64,000 nt of DNA from Collinsella tanakaei. Lineage in GTDB: Bacteria > Actinomycetota > Coriobacteriia > Coriobacteriales > Coriobacteriaceae. The stretch is taken from the NCBI RefSeq assembly GCF_016902615.1, contig NZ_JACJMB010000001.1:124001-188000 (forward strand), written 5' to 3'. The notes beneath the pieces are model-generated. The model made no database searches and was not told the DNA's origin. It was given only the letters and a program-made list of their open reading frames with translations. The translations under genes and the position numbers were made by a program. Below are positions 57,882-64,000 of the stretch, one piece after another (the first letter of the stretch is position 1; every line of letters starts with the position of its first letter).

Positions 57882-59288
57882 CTACTTCTTGTGATCGGGA
57901 AGGACGGTGCCGACGGCAGCCTCCTTCGCGGCGTCCACGTACGCGTCCACCGGCGGGGTGGGCGGCAGGATGAGGTTCAAGATGATGGCCATGATGGCGC
58001 ACGGGGTGATGGCGTTGGAACCGATGACCGTCGTGACCCAGCTGGGCATGCCCTCGCCGGCAAGGCAGCCGGAGGCCATCCAGATGCCGAGGCCGAACAC
58101 GACCGAGGTGCCCACGATGGTGGCCACGCGCTGGGTCAGGCCCTCCTTGGTGAACATGCGGATGCCGTTCATGGTGATGGTACCGAACACGCCGACGGTG
58201 GCGCCGCCGATAACCGGCTGCGGGATGGCGGTCAGCAGGGCGGAGAGCTGCGGGAAGAGGCCGGCGAGCGCGAACACGGCCGCCACGATGGCGAACACCC
58301 ACTTGTTGATGACCTTGTTCGAGGCGATGATGCCGACGTTCTGGCCAAGGGCGCTCGTGGGCAGGCCGCCCAGGAAGGCGGAGATGATGCTCGTCAGGCC
58401 CTGGGAGACGATGGCGCCGGACAGCTCGCGCTCCTCGGGCATGCGGTCGATGGAGCCGAGGCAGGCAGCCGAGACGTCACCGATGACCTGGATGGCGACC
58501 ATGGGGTACACCACGGCAAGCGTGATGCAGACCTCGGGCTGGAACTCGATGGGATAGGGCATGAACTTGGGCAGGGCGAAGATGCCGGCCGTGCCCACGC
58601 TCGAGAAGTCGAGCATGCCGAACGGCGCGGACACGATGATGCCCACGATCATGCCGAAGAACACACTGCCGAGCTTGAGCGTGCCCTTGGTGAAGTTGGA
58701 CAGGAAGAACACGACGGCAAAGGTGATGAGCGCGACGATCCAGCTCTGCGGGGTGCCCCAGATGGGCGTGCCCTCGCCGCCGGCCATGTACTTCACGGCC
58801 GTCGGATACAGCGACACGCCGATCGTGAAGATGACCGTACCGGTCACGACGGGTGGGAACAGGTTTTTCAGCTTGCTGTAGAACAGGCCGAACAGAATCG
58901 CCGCGATACCGCCGACGATCTCGCCGCCGAGCAGCGTGCCGAACGAGAAGTCCGCCCCCATAGCCTGCAGCGCGGGAAGGAAGGCGAACGAGACGCCCAT
59001 GACGATCGGCAGGCCGCCGCCGATGCGGCGGAACGGCGCGAATGCCTGCAGCGCAGTGTCGATGGCGGACAGGATCAGGGCGACCTGGATGATATCGGTG
59101 CGCTGCTGGGCGTCCCAACCGTAGACCGATGCAATGATGATCGCCGGGGTGATGATGCCGGCGAACGATGCGAGCACATGCTGCAGGGCGCACGGGATCA
59201 TGTCCTGGATGGGAGGCATGCCTCCTCTGGTGAATAGATAGTCGTGCGCGCTGCCGGTGCGCGCCGCCGTTGTCGTCTTCTGGGTCAT
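57882..59288 (-). CDS. NCS2-family urate/xanthine permease (UacT/YgfU-like)
   Basis: 468 aa, about 12-14 membrane segments of the nucleobase:cation symporter-2 family. GGMPPIQDMIPCALQHVLAS at the start, GVSFAFLPALQAMGA, and GLPTSALGQNVGIIASNKV with the substrate-binding QNxG motif. In YgfU/UacT homologues this family carries uric acid. The ATG at 59288 has GGGAGGG upstream. First gene of arm 2 (permease-ssnA-ygfK-ferredoxin-hydroxylase). A promoter, a 31-bp palindrome and an operator-like site lie upstream. Confidence 0.92.
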   Translation of the reverse strand: MTQKTTTAARTGSAHDYLFTRGGMPPIQDMIPCALQHVLASFAGIITPAIIIASVYGWDAQQRTDIIQVALILSAIDTALQAFAPFRRIGGGLPIVMGVSFAFLPALQAMGADFSFGTLLGGEIVGGIAAILFGLFYSKLKNLFPPVVTGTVIFTIGVSLYPTAVKYMAGGEGTPIWGTPQSWIVALITFAVVFFLSNFTKGTLKLGSVFFGMIVGIIVSAPFGMLDFSSVGTAGIFALPKFMPYPIEFQPEVCITLAVVYPMVAIQVIGDVSAACLGSIDRMPEERELSGAIVSQGLTSIISAFLGGLPTSALGQNVGIIASNKVINKWVFAIVAAVFALAGLFPQLSALLTAIPQPVIGGATVGVFGTITMNGIRMFTKEGLTQRVATIVGTSVVFGLGIWMASGCLAGEGMPSWVTTVIGSNAITPCAIMAIILNLILPPTPPVDAYVDAAKEAAVGTVLPDHKK

Positions 59289-59441
59289 AAGTGAGTTCCC
59301 TCCCGTTTTGTTTCGCGCCCGCAACGCCCGAAGCTTCAGCAGACGCGACGCCTCCCGGCCTCCGGGAGACACCTTGCCTTTCATATCGGATACGGGTTTC
59401 CCACCGGCCTCACGCGATGAGGTAACGCCGATGCGAACAAC

Positions 59442-59472
59442 CAAACATTCAGTTAGGCTAACTGAATGTTTG
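59442..59472 (-). promoter_or_regulatory. 31-bp palindromic operator at the permease transcription start
   Basis: Perfect 15-bp arms around one central base; the core is GTTAGGCTAAC and the outer arm AAACATTCA. It begins 8 bases downstream of the candidate -10, so it covers the expected transcription start. AT-rich arms without a T-run argue for a repressor site rather than a terminator. Confidence 0.7.
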
Positions 59473-59479
59473 TATTACT

Positions 59480-59507
59480 GTATAACCCTCCCAACTCCCC
59501 CGTTCAA
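59480..59507 (-). promoter_or_regulatory. Candidate promoter of purine arm 2
   Basis: On the minus strand TTGAAC (59502-59507) and TTATAC (59480-59485), 16 bases apart. The palindrome follows immediately. Confidence 0.55.
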
Positions 59508-59571
59508 TGAAAGGAGGGAAAACGTCGGCGAATGGTGCTTTAGATACCGTTCGCCGATGGGCCGAGGGTGA

Positions 59572-59588
59572 CCAAACTTTTTGTTTGG
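59572..59588 (-). promoter_or_regulatory. Operator-like site 3 of the purine locus
   Basis: Minus strand CCAAACAAAAAGTTTGG, the perfect form of the sites near ygeX. Flanking bases extend the dyad (GGGTGG…TCACCC), so an RNA hairpin at the end of the lipoprotein transcript is also possible. It is about 100 bases upstream of the candidate transcription start. Confidence 0.6.
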
Positions 59589-59628
59589 CCACCCTTGCAC
59601 GGGGCGCAGGAACTCGGTTCGGGGTCCG

Positions 59629-60609
59629 CTAGCTCAGATACGACCCCTGGGCGATCTGGTCGACGATGCCCGCATAGCGCTCCTGCGTGTACGGATCGAC
59701 GAGCACCTCGGACAGGGTTCCGACACCGACACCGCCGGTCGAGGCGTCGCCGGTCACCGTCTTCGCGCCGAACGTCCCGCTTGTGATATCGCGGAAGGCG
59801 TTGCGCATCATCATGTCGTTGTCCGTGACGACCGAGCCGGCGATGATCTGGTCATAGGCGCTGCCGGCATCGTTAGGCTGCGCGATGGCCATACCGCGAC
59901 CCAGCTCGTACAGGGCGCGCCGAGCGCCCGCATCCACGATCGAGGCGTCGCCGAACAGGACGTCGACGTCATGCTGCTCGACCATCTCGGTCGCGATCTC
60001 GTAGCCGCGATGCTCGTCATCGAACGTCTCGGCGTAGTCCTCGATCAGCTGGATGTCCGGGTTGATGACGCGCGCCGCGGCCAGATAGTTCTCGACCTTC
60101 TCCTTCGTCCCGGCAAGCCCCGTGCCGCCGATGAAGCCGATGACGCCCGCCTTGGGGATGAGCCCCGCCAAGGCGCCGGCGAGCTGGCCGATCTGGGCGT
60201 TGTTCGGAACGAGGTTCTCGACGTTTTCGAGGTCGAAGTCGCCGTTCAGCACGATGAACTTGACGTCCTCATGAGCGCTCGCGGCATCCTGAATGGCCTC
60301 GGTGTACTGCGCGCCCGGCGCGAACACGATCGTGCAGCCGTCCGAGATGAGGTCCTCGATGGCGCGGGGCCAATCCGCCTCTCCCACGTGCTGCGTATAG
60401 GTGTGCTCCCACTGGTGTGCCTCCGCCGCACTCACGAGCGCGCCGTAGCAGCTCTCGCCCCAGCCCCCGTCGTCGACGGCGCCGTCGATGAACATGCCCG
60501 CCTTTTCGACCTTCTCCTCCGAGCAGGCGGAAAGCGGCAGGGCTGCCGCGCAGGCGGCGGCAAGCGTGCAGAAGATGACGTTTCTACGGCTGATCGTGTG
60601 GGCATCCAT
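59629..60609 (-). CDS. BMP-family (PnrA/Med-like) substrate-binding lipoprotein
   Basis: 326 aa. The signal peptide has SRRNVIF (twin-arginine-like) and the lipobox LPLSAC, so it is a lipid-anchored surface protein. GMFIDGAVDDGGWGESCYGA, IVFAPGAQY and GVIGFIGGTGLAG fit the BMP/PnrA family, which binds nucleosides or purines for ABC uptake or sensing. No ABC permease genes lie nearby. I start at the ATG at 60609 with AGGTG upstream. A purine ligand is inferred. Confidence 0.88.
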   Translation of the reverse strand: MDAHTISRRNVIFCTLAAACAAALPLSACSEEKVEKAGMFIDGAVDDGGWGESCYGALVSAAEAHQWEHTYTQHVGEADWPRAIEDLISDGCTIVFAPGAQYTEAIQDAASAHEDVKFIVLNGDFDLENVENLVPNNAQIGQLAGALAGLIPKAGVIGFIGGTGLAGTKEKVENYLAAARVINPDIQLIEDYAETFDDEHRGYEIATEMVEQHDVDVLFGDASIVDAGARRALYELGRGMAIAQPNDAGSAYDQIIAGSVVTDNDMMMRNAFRDITSGTFGAKTVTGDASTGGVGVGTLSEVLVDPYTQERYAGIVDQIAQGSYLS

Positions 60610-60769
60610 GTGTATCACCTCTCGCCCTCTCTTTGACTGGTATCTACCCGCTCGCGCGAGCGGCTACCGATGCGTGCCCGCGCGCCCATGCGGCGGCGCG
60701 AATAATCGGTAAGCGGCCGGGCCGCGGGCGAACAATGCGAATCGGGGCGCCTCGGGGCACATCATCGCG

Positions 60770-61288
60770 TTACGCCGCGTCGTCGTCCGCGTGCGCAGCG
60801 AGCGTGCGCTCGGCGATGTCGGCGCACTCGTTCACCGCGCGCTCGACGGCGTTCACGATGTTCTGGTAACCCGTGCAGCGGCACAGTTGGCCCGAGATGA
60901 GCTAGCGGATCTCGTCGCGCGTGTAGCGCTTGCCCGAGCCCACGATCTCGGTCGTGCTCATGATGATGCCCGGCGTGCAGAAGCCGCACTGGACCGCCGC
61001 CTCATCGACAAGCGCCTGCTGGACGGGCGTGAGCGTGCCGTCGCGCGCGAGCAGCCCCTCGGTCGTGACGATCGTGGCGCCCTCGCACCAGACGGTCAGG
61101 TACAGGCACGAGTCGATGGCCACCCCGTCGAGCAGGACGGTGCAGGCGCCGCACTCGCCCACCTCGCAGCCGCGCTTCACGCTCGTCAGGCCCAGGCGGT
61201 CGCGCAGGGTGTCGAGCAGCATCTCGCGCTCGTCGACGCCGACCTCCATCTCGCGCCCGTTCACCGTCATCTTCACGAAACGCATCAT
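60770..61288 (-). pseudogene. Xanthine dehydrogenase 2Fe-2S subunit with an in-frame stop
   Basis: MMRFVKMTVNGREMEV, CEVGECGACTVLLDG and CGFCTPGIIMS are intact, then TAG at 60902-60904 ends the protein in the middle of DEIR*LISGQLCRCTGY. The frame continues cleanly through the last cluster cysteines to TAA at 60770. The stop therefore removes CRCTGY, needed for the second [2Fe-2S] cluster. It overlaps the upstream flavoprotein fragment by ATGA. No molybdenum subunit is next to it. Confidence 0.85.
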
Positions 61289-61626
61289 GCGTCTGCACCT
61301 CCCTTGACAGCCGTCTCGCGGATGAGGCGGCGGGACAGCTCTGCGATCAGCTGCAGGCGGAACTCCTTGGAAGCACGCCAGCTCGTGCGCGGGTTCATCT
61401 CCGCGCACGCGAGGTCGCCCACCTGCGAGACGGCCTCGTCGACCGTGCACCCGCGCAGCGCGTCCTCGGTGGCGCGGGCGCGCTTGGGATACGGGCCCGC
61501 CACGCCGTATGCCAGGCGGATGTCGGCGATATGGGTGCGGTCGGCATCCATCTTGACCAGGCAGCTCACGCCCATCGTGGCGATCTCGAGCGCCTCGCGC
61601 TTGCCGTACTTGCAGTACGTGCCGGA
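61285..61626 (-). pseudogene. Xanthine dehydrogenase FAD subunit, C-terminal fragment
   Basis: About 110 residues remain (YCKYGKREALEIATMGVSCL, RLAYGVAGPYPKRA, LQLIAELSRRLIRETAVKGG), matching the end of XdhB-type FAD subunits of about 290 aa. The FAD-binding N-terminal domain is absent; the sequence upstream is the DUF3100 permease in another frame. Confidence 0.8.
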
Positions 61627-62360
61627 TACACGCCATCGATGCCGGCGATGGTCTGCGAGGCGCCGGCGAGCGCGTTGATCTGCTCGGCCTGGCCCGGGTA
61701 GATAACGGACAGCGAGCCGACGGCGGCGGCCATCATGATGCCCGCGCCGACACCGGAGGCAAGGCCCAGCGCCAAAGGATCGAACACGCCGGTCATGGCG
61801 ACGATGGAGGCCATGAGGCCGAAATAGATCGTGCCGAGCATGCCGCCGACGACGTAGACGGCGAGGCTGCCGCGATTCTCAGGCGAATCGGAACCGTAGC
61901 GGTCGGCCACGATGGCGAGGTTGGTCTCGCGGTTGATGGAGCTCGCCGCGCCGATGGCCTCACGGCCGAGCCCGAGCAGCAGCGCCACGGGCAGGGTGAT
62001 GAAAATCGTCAGGATGTCGCCGAACGCGTGGGAGAACAGCGCGGGGCCGGCGGACACGACGGTGTCGAGCGAGGCGCCGGCGTTGATGCCGATCTTGGCG
62101 ATGAACGGGCAGATGGCGATGATGACGAGCTTCGAGGCTGCCTTCACCTCCTTGCGGTTGAAGATCTTCACGACCTCGGGACCGGACAGGATGCCCAAGA
62201 TGATGGAATAGAAAATCGGGAACAAGATGATCTGACCCGGTCCCAGCGGGATGGCGATCTGCCCGATCAGTCCGGCGATGAGCGCGAACACGAACGAGAC
62301 GACGTAGATCTTCCATTCCTGCTTGATTCGTTCGGCAAGCGAAGCGTATGCGTACTCCAC
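61566..62360 (-). pseudogene. DUF3100 family permease, 3' truncated
   Basis: About 265 codons. Hydrophobic segments such as IYVVSFVFALIAGLIGQIAI, GINAGASLDTVVSAGPALFS and PGQAEQINALAGASQTIAGI are typical of the DUF3100 membrane family. After GIDGVYPA, near 61630, the sequence becomes the xanthine-dehydrogenase fragment out of frame, so the last membrane segment is lost. I start at the GTG at 62360, which follows GGGGAGG; an ATG at 62414 is possible. Confidence 0.75.
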
Positions 62361-62526
62361 GAGCCTCCCCTCCTCTCTGCCGCAGAGCTCTTCCTCCGCG
62401 GTATCCGTTCGCATCCGAAGCGGTCCATCCCATCGGACCGCCACCCTCGGGTAGGGTACGGATGCGCAGCTAACGGGGTATGCTGACCGTATTGTCGTAA
62501 GACGGGTCGGGCCGAATACCATGAAG

Positions 62527-62606
62527 AGATAAAAAATTTTTATCTAGTAGGAAGAATATTTGTCTAGCAGGGGCTTTTCTCTACGTGATAAAAATTTTTT
62601 GTTATC
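62527..62606. promoter_or_regulatory. Two AT-rich palindromes and a direct repeat
   Basis: AGATAAAAAATTTTTATCT (62527-62545) and GATAAAAATTTTTTGTTATC (62587-62606) share GATAAAAA…TTATC ends. Between them TATCTAGTAGG (62541) and TGTCTAGCAGG (62561) repeat at a 20-bp spacing. Likely operators for a dimeric regulator. Confidence 0.55.
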
Positions 62607-62682
62607 GTGCCGCTTGCCGCTCAAAACCGACCGCTTGCAGCCGCTCCGCGGTTGCCTTTATGCTGACGGCACTCGAAAATAG

Positions 62683-62713
62683 GAGAAACTCTTATCAGAG
62701 AGAAACTCTTATC
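62683..62713 (+). repeat. Direct repeat at the start of the regulator 2 leader
   Basis: GAGAAACTCTTATC occurs at 62683-62696 and again at 62700-62713, a 17-bp period. It ends 17 bases before the start codon, suited to autoregulation. Confidence 0.6.
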
Positions 62714-62730
62714 GCGCCCCGGGAGGCCTG

Positions 62731-63399
62731 ATGAACAAGACGGTCGAGAGCTATCTGCCCTTCTTTAACTTCCTGTGCACCATTATCGGTGGCAACACCG
62801 AGGTCGTCCTACACGATTTCACCGACCTCTCGCACTCCGTCGTCGCCATCCGCAACGGGCACATCTCCGGGCGTCACGTGGGCGCGCCCGCCACCGACTT
62901 CGCGCTCAAGATGGTCCACAGCGACATTCCGCAGGATCAGGACTACACCGAGCTCTACCTCTCGCACAGCGCCACGGGCAAACCGCTGCGCTCCGCGAGC
63001 ATGTTCATCCGTGAGAACGGTACGCTGGTCGGCATGCTATGCGTCAACACCGACACGTCGCTGATCGTCCAGCTGAAGTCGCTGACCGAGGCCATCGCCG
63101 AAACGCTGCCGCCCGGCGTGTCGGGCGACGGCGCGGTCGAGGGCCATGCGAACGCCGCGATCGGCGAGCACCTCACCGCCTCGGTCGACGAGCTCGTGGC
63201 CAAGCGCGTGGGCGAGTTCGCCGCGAGCCGCGGAAAGGCGGTGCCCGTCCTCTCGGTCGCCGAGCGCCTGGAACTCATCGGCGCGCTCGAGGGAGAAGGC
63301 GTCTTTCTGCTCAAGGGCGCAGTCGCCGTCGTCGCCCAGTCCCTCGACATCTCGGAGCCGAGCGTGTACCGCTACCTTCAGAAGGTCCGGCGACGCTAG
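62731..63399 (+). CDS. YheO/DauR-like transcriptional regulator (PAS + HTH), arm 2
   Basis: 222 aa, same architecture as the arm 1 regulator: PAS-like half (EVVLHDFTDLSHSVVAIRNG, HISGRHVGAPATDF, FIRENGTLVGMLCVNTD) and C-terminal HTH (ERLELIGALEGEGVFLLKGA, LDISEPSVYRYLQKVRR). Linker residues differ greatly, so it is a distant paralogue. GGGAGG precedes the ATG. It is divergent from the truncated DUF3100 permease and sits next to the decayed dehydrogenase genes. Confidence 0.88.
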   Translation: MNKTVESYLPFFNFLCTIIGGNTEVVLHDFTDLSHSVVAIRNGHISGRHVGAPATDFALKMVHSDIPQDQDYTELYLSHSATGKPLRSASMFIRENGTLVGMLCVNTDTSLIVQLKSLTEAIAETLPPGVSGDGAVEGHANAAIGEHLTASVDELVAKRVGEFAASRGKAVPVLSVAERLELIGALEGEGVFLLKGAVAVVAQSLDISEPSVYRYLQKVRRR

Positions 63400-63806
63400 C
63401 GCGCTCCAAACAAGCTGAATCCAAGCAGTTCGCCCGCGGCCGCAACCACGACGGTGCGCCACGGGCGAACATATCCCGGCCCGTCGCATCCGAAAGGTCG
63501 CCCTTCGGCACCGAGTTGCCATGTATAGCCGATATTAGGCGCGCCTTCGAGGGGGCTCGCTCAACCGCCCCGCGCAACGCCACGAAACGCGCAGATAAGC
63601 GTCCCGCGAAAAGACCGCACTCGGGCTTGGCGGCGACATGGGAGCCTAATACCGGCGCTGGCGAGCAACAGCCGGACGCGAAGCCTCCGCCCGCCCGGCC
63701 GCTTGAGCCGAACACGCCGCCCGCCACCTTGCGTGCGGCATGCGCGGCGGGCAGACAGGGCTCGACCCCGCCTGTTCGCCGCGCCAAAACATGAAGGGGC
63801 CATCCC
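63400..63806. other. 400-bp intergenic region, no gene recognised
   Basis: GC-rich; open frames lack ribosome-binding sites. A 13-base sequence, GCCGATATTAGGC near 63530, recurs with one change in inverted orientation near 63645. No convincing terminator was found for either flanking gene. Confidence 0.35.
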
Positions 63807-64000
63807 CTACCCGCACCACGCGCCCTGCTTGGCGAAGAACTTGTGGCGCCCCATGAGGGCATGGGCATCGGCGCTCACGCGCTCCCAGTCGATCGTCAGA
63901 AGCTCGCGGTCCCTCATGACGACCTTGCCGTTGATGATGGAGTGGCGCACGTCGGCTCCGTTCGCGCCCTCGATGAGGCTGTGCACGATGCTGCCCGTCG
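63807..64000 (-). CDS. Amidohydrolase family protein (5' part outside window)
   Basis: The last 64 codons of a protein running off the right edge. The end reads SIINGKVVMRDRELLTIDWE and HKFFAKQGAWCG, the usual C-terminal beta-sandwich of SsnA/TrzA-type metal-dependent hydrolases (the NGKVV strand). A second purine or pyrimidine aminohydrolase is plausible from context; the active site is not in the window. Confidence 0.75.
   Translation of the reverse strand, partial: TGSIVHSLIEGANGADVRHSIINGKVVMRDRELLTIDWERVSADAHALMGRHKFFAKQGAWCG

Larger units (their letters stand above)
59289..59628. other. Regulatory region upstream of the permease gene
   Basis: 340 bases with no gene. It holds a 31-bp palindrome, a good minus-strand promoter and operator-like site 3, listed separately. 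Confidence 0.6.
62361..62730. other. Divergent regulatory region of regulator 2
   Basis: 370 bases without a gene, strongly AT-rich in the middle. It holds two palindromes and two sets of direct repeats (listed separately), a density of sites that suggests control of both the DUF3100 gene and the regulator. Confidence 0.55.

Overview
The window is GC-rich, densely coded bacterial DNA. Protein content and gene order suggest an anaerobic gut actinobacterium of the Coriobacteriia, most likely Collinsella or a close relative. This is inferred from family recall and from the combination of an infA-rpmJ-rpsM-rpsK-rpsD-rpoA-rplQ-ecfA-ecfT-truA order, a zinc-type S14, PTS beta-glucoside genes and a YgeW/YgeX/YgeY purine locus. 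No search was run.

Layout. 1-6.7 kb: U32 peptidase fragment, class A penicillin-binding protein, argR with a 35-aa membrane microprotein, a family 2 glycosyltransferase and truA. 6.7-19.2 kb: an ECF transporter core (ecfT plus a fused double ATPase), then a long minus-strand translation block (rplQ, rpoA, rpsD, rpsK, rpsM, rpmJ, infA, map, adk, secY, rplO, rpmD, rpsE, rplR, rplF, rpsH, rpsN, rplE). The block stops at rplE, with no rplX or rplN upstream. 19.5-21.8 kb: two tandem zinc-ribbon membrane paralogues. 22.4-33.4 kb: purine arm 1 (XdhC-like, yqeB, yqeC, hydantoinase, mocA-like, carbamate kinase, ygeW, ygeY, ygeX, and a divergent PAS/HTH regulator). 33.6-42.4 kb: an accessory stretch with two or three broken genes, a HAD phosphatase, an AAA ATPase, an SRAP protein, a vWA protein, a macro-domain protein and an ISL3 transposase remnant. 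42.6-49 kb: a beta-glucoside PTS operon with a LicR/BglG-type regulator, IIA, IIB, an unknown membrane protein, IIC and a 6-phospho-beta-glucosidase. 49-50 kb: acylphosphatase and a YccF protein. 50.1-63.4 kb: purine arm 2 (a fused 2Fe-2S/molybdopterin xanthine-dehydrogenase-like enzyme, ferredoxin, ygfK, ssnA, a urate/xanthine permease, a BMP-type lipoprotein, a decayed second xanthine dehydrogenase, a truncated DUF3100 permease and a second PAS/HTH regulator). The window ends in an amidohydrolase fragment.

How the genes fit together. The two purine arms hold almost the whole gene set known from gut bacteria that ferment uric acid and other purines without oxygen: uptake (permease, lipoprotein), selenium-dependent molybdenum hydroxylase and its maturation (YqeB, YqeC, MocA, XdhC), electron transfer (YgfK, ferredoxin), ring opening (hydantoinase, SsnA), and conversion of ureido intermediates to 2,3-diaminopropionate, then pyruvate, ammonia and carbamoyl phosphate, with ATP made by carbamate kinase (YgeW, YgeY, YgeX, ArcC). 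The arms are about 17 kb apart, yet share a 17-bp operator-like sequence (CCAAACAAAAAGTTTGG and close variants) found in the ygeX/regulator promoter region and upstream of the permease, and each arm carries its own YheO/DauR-like regulator. This suggests one regulon spread over two operons. GC-rich hairpins without U-tracts sit in most intercistronic gaps of these operons and of the PTS operon.

Decay is concentrated in the accessory parts: in-frame stops, frameshifts and one gene-gene deletion scar. I saw no tRNA, rRNA, CRISPR array or intact insertion sequence.
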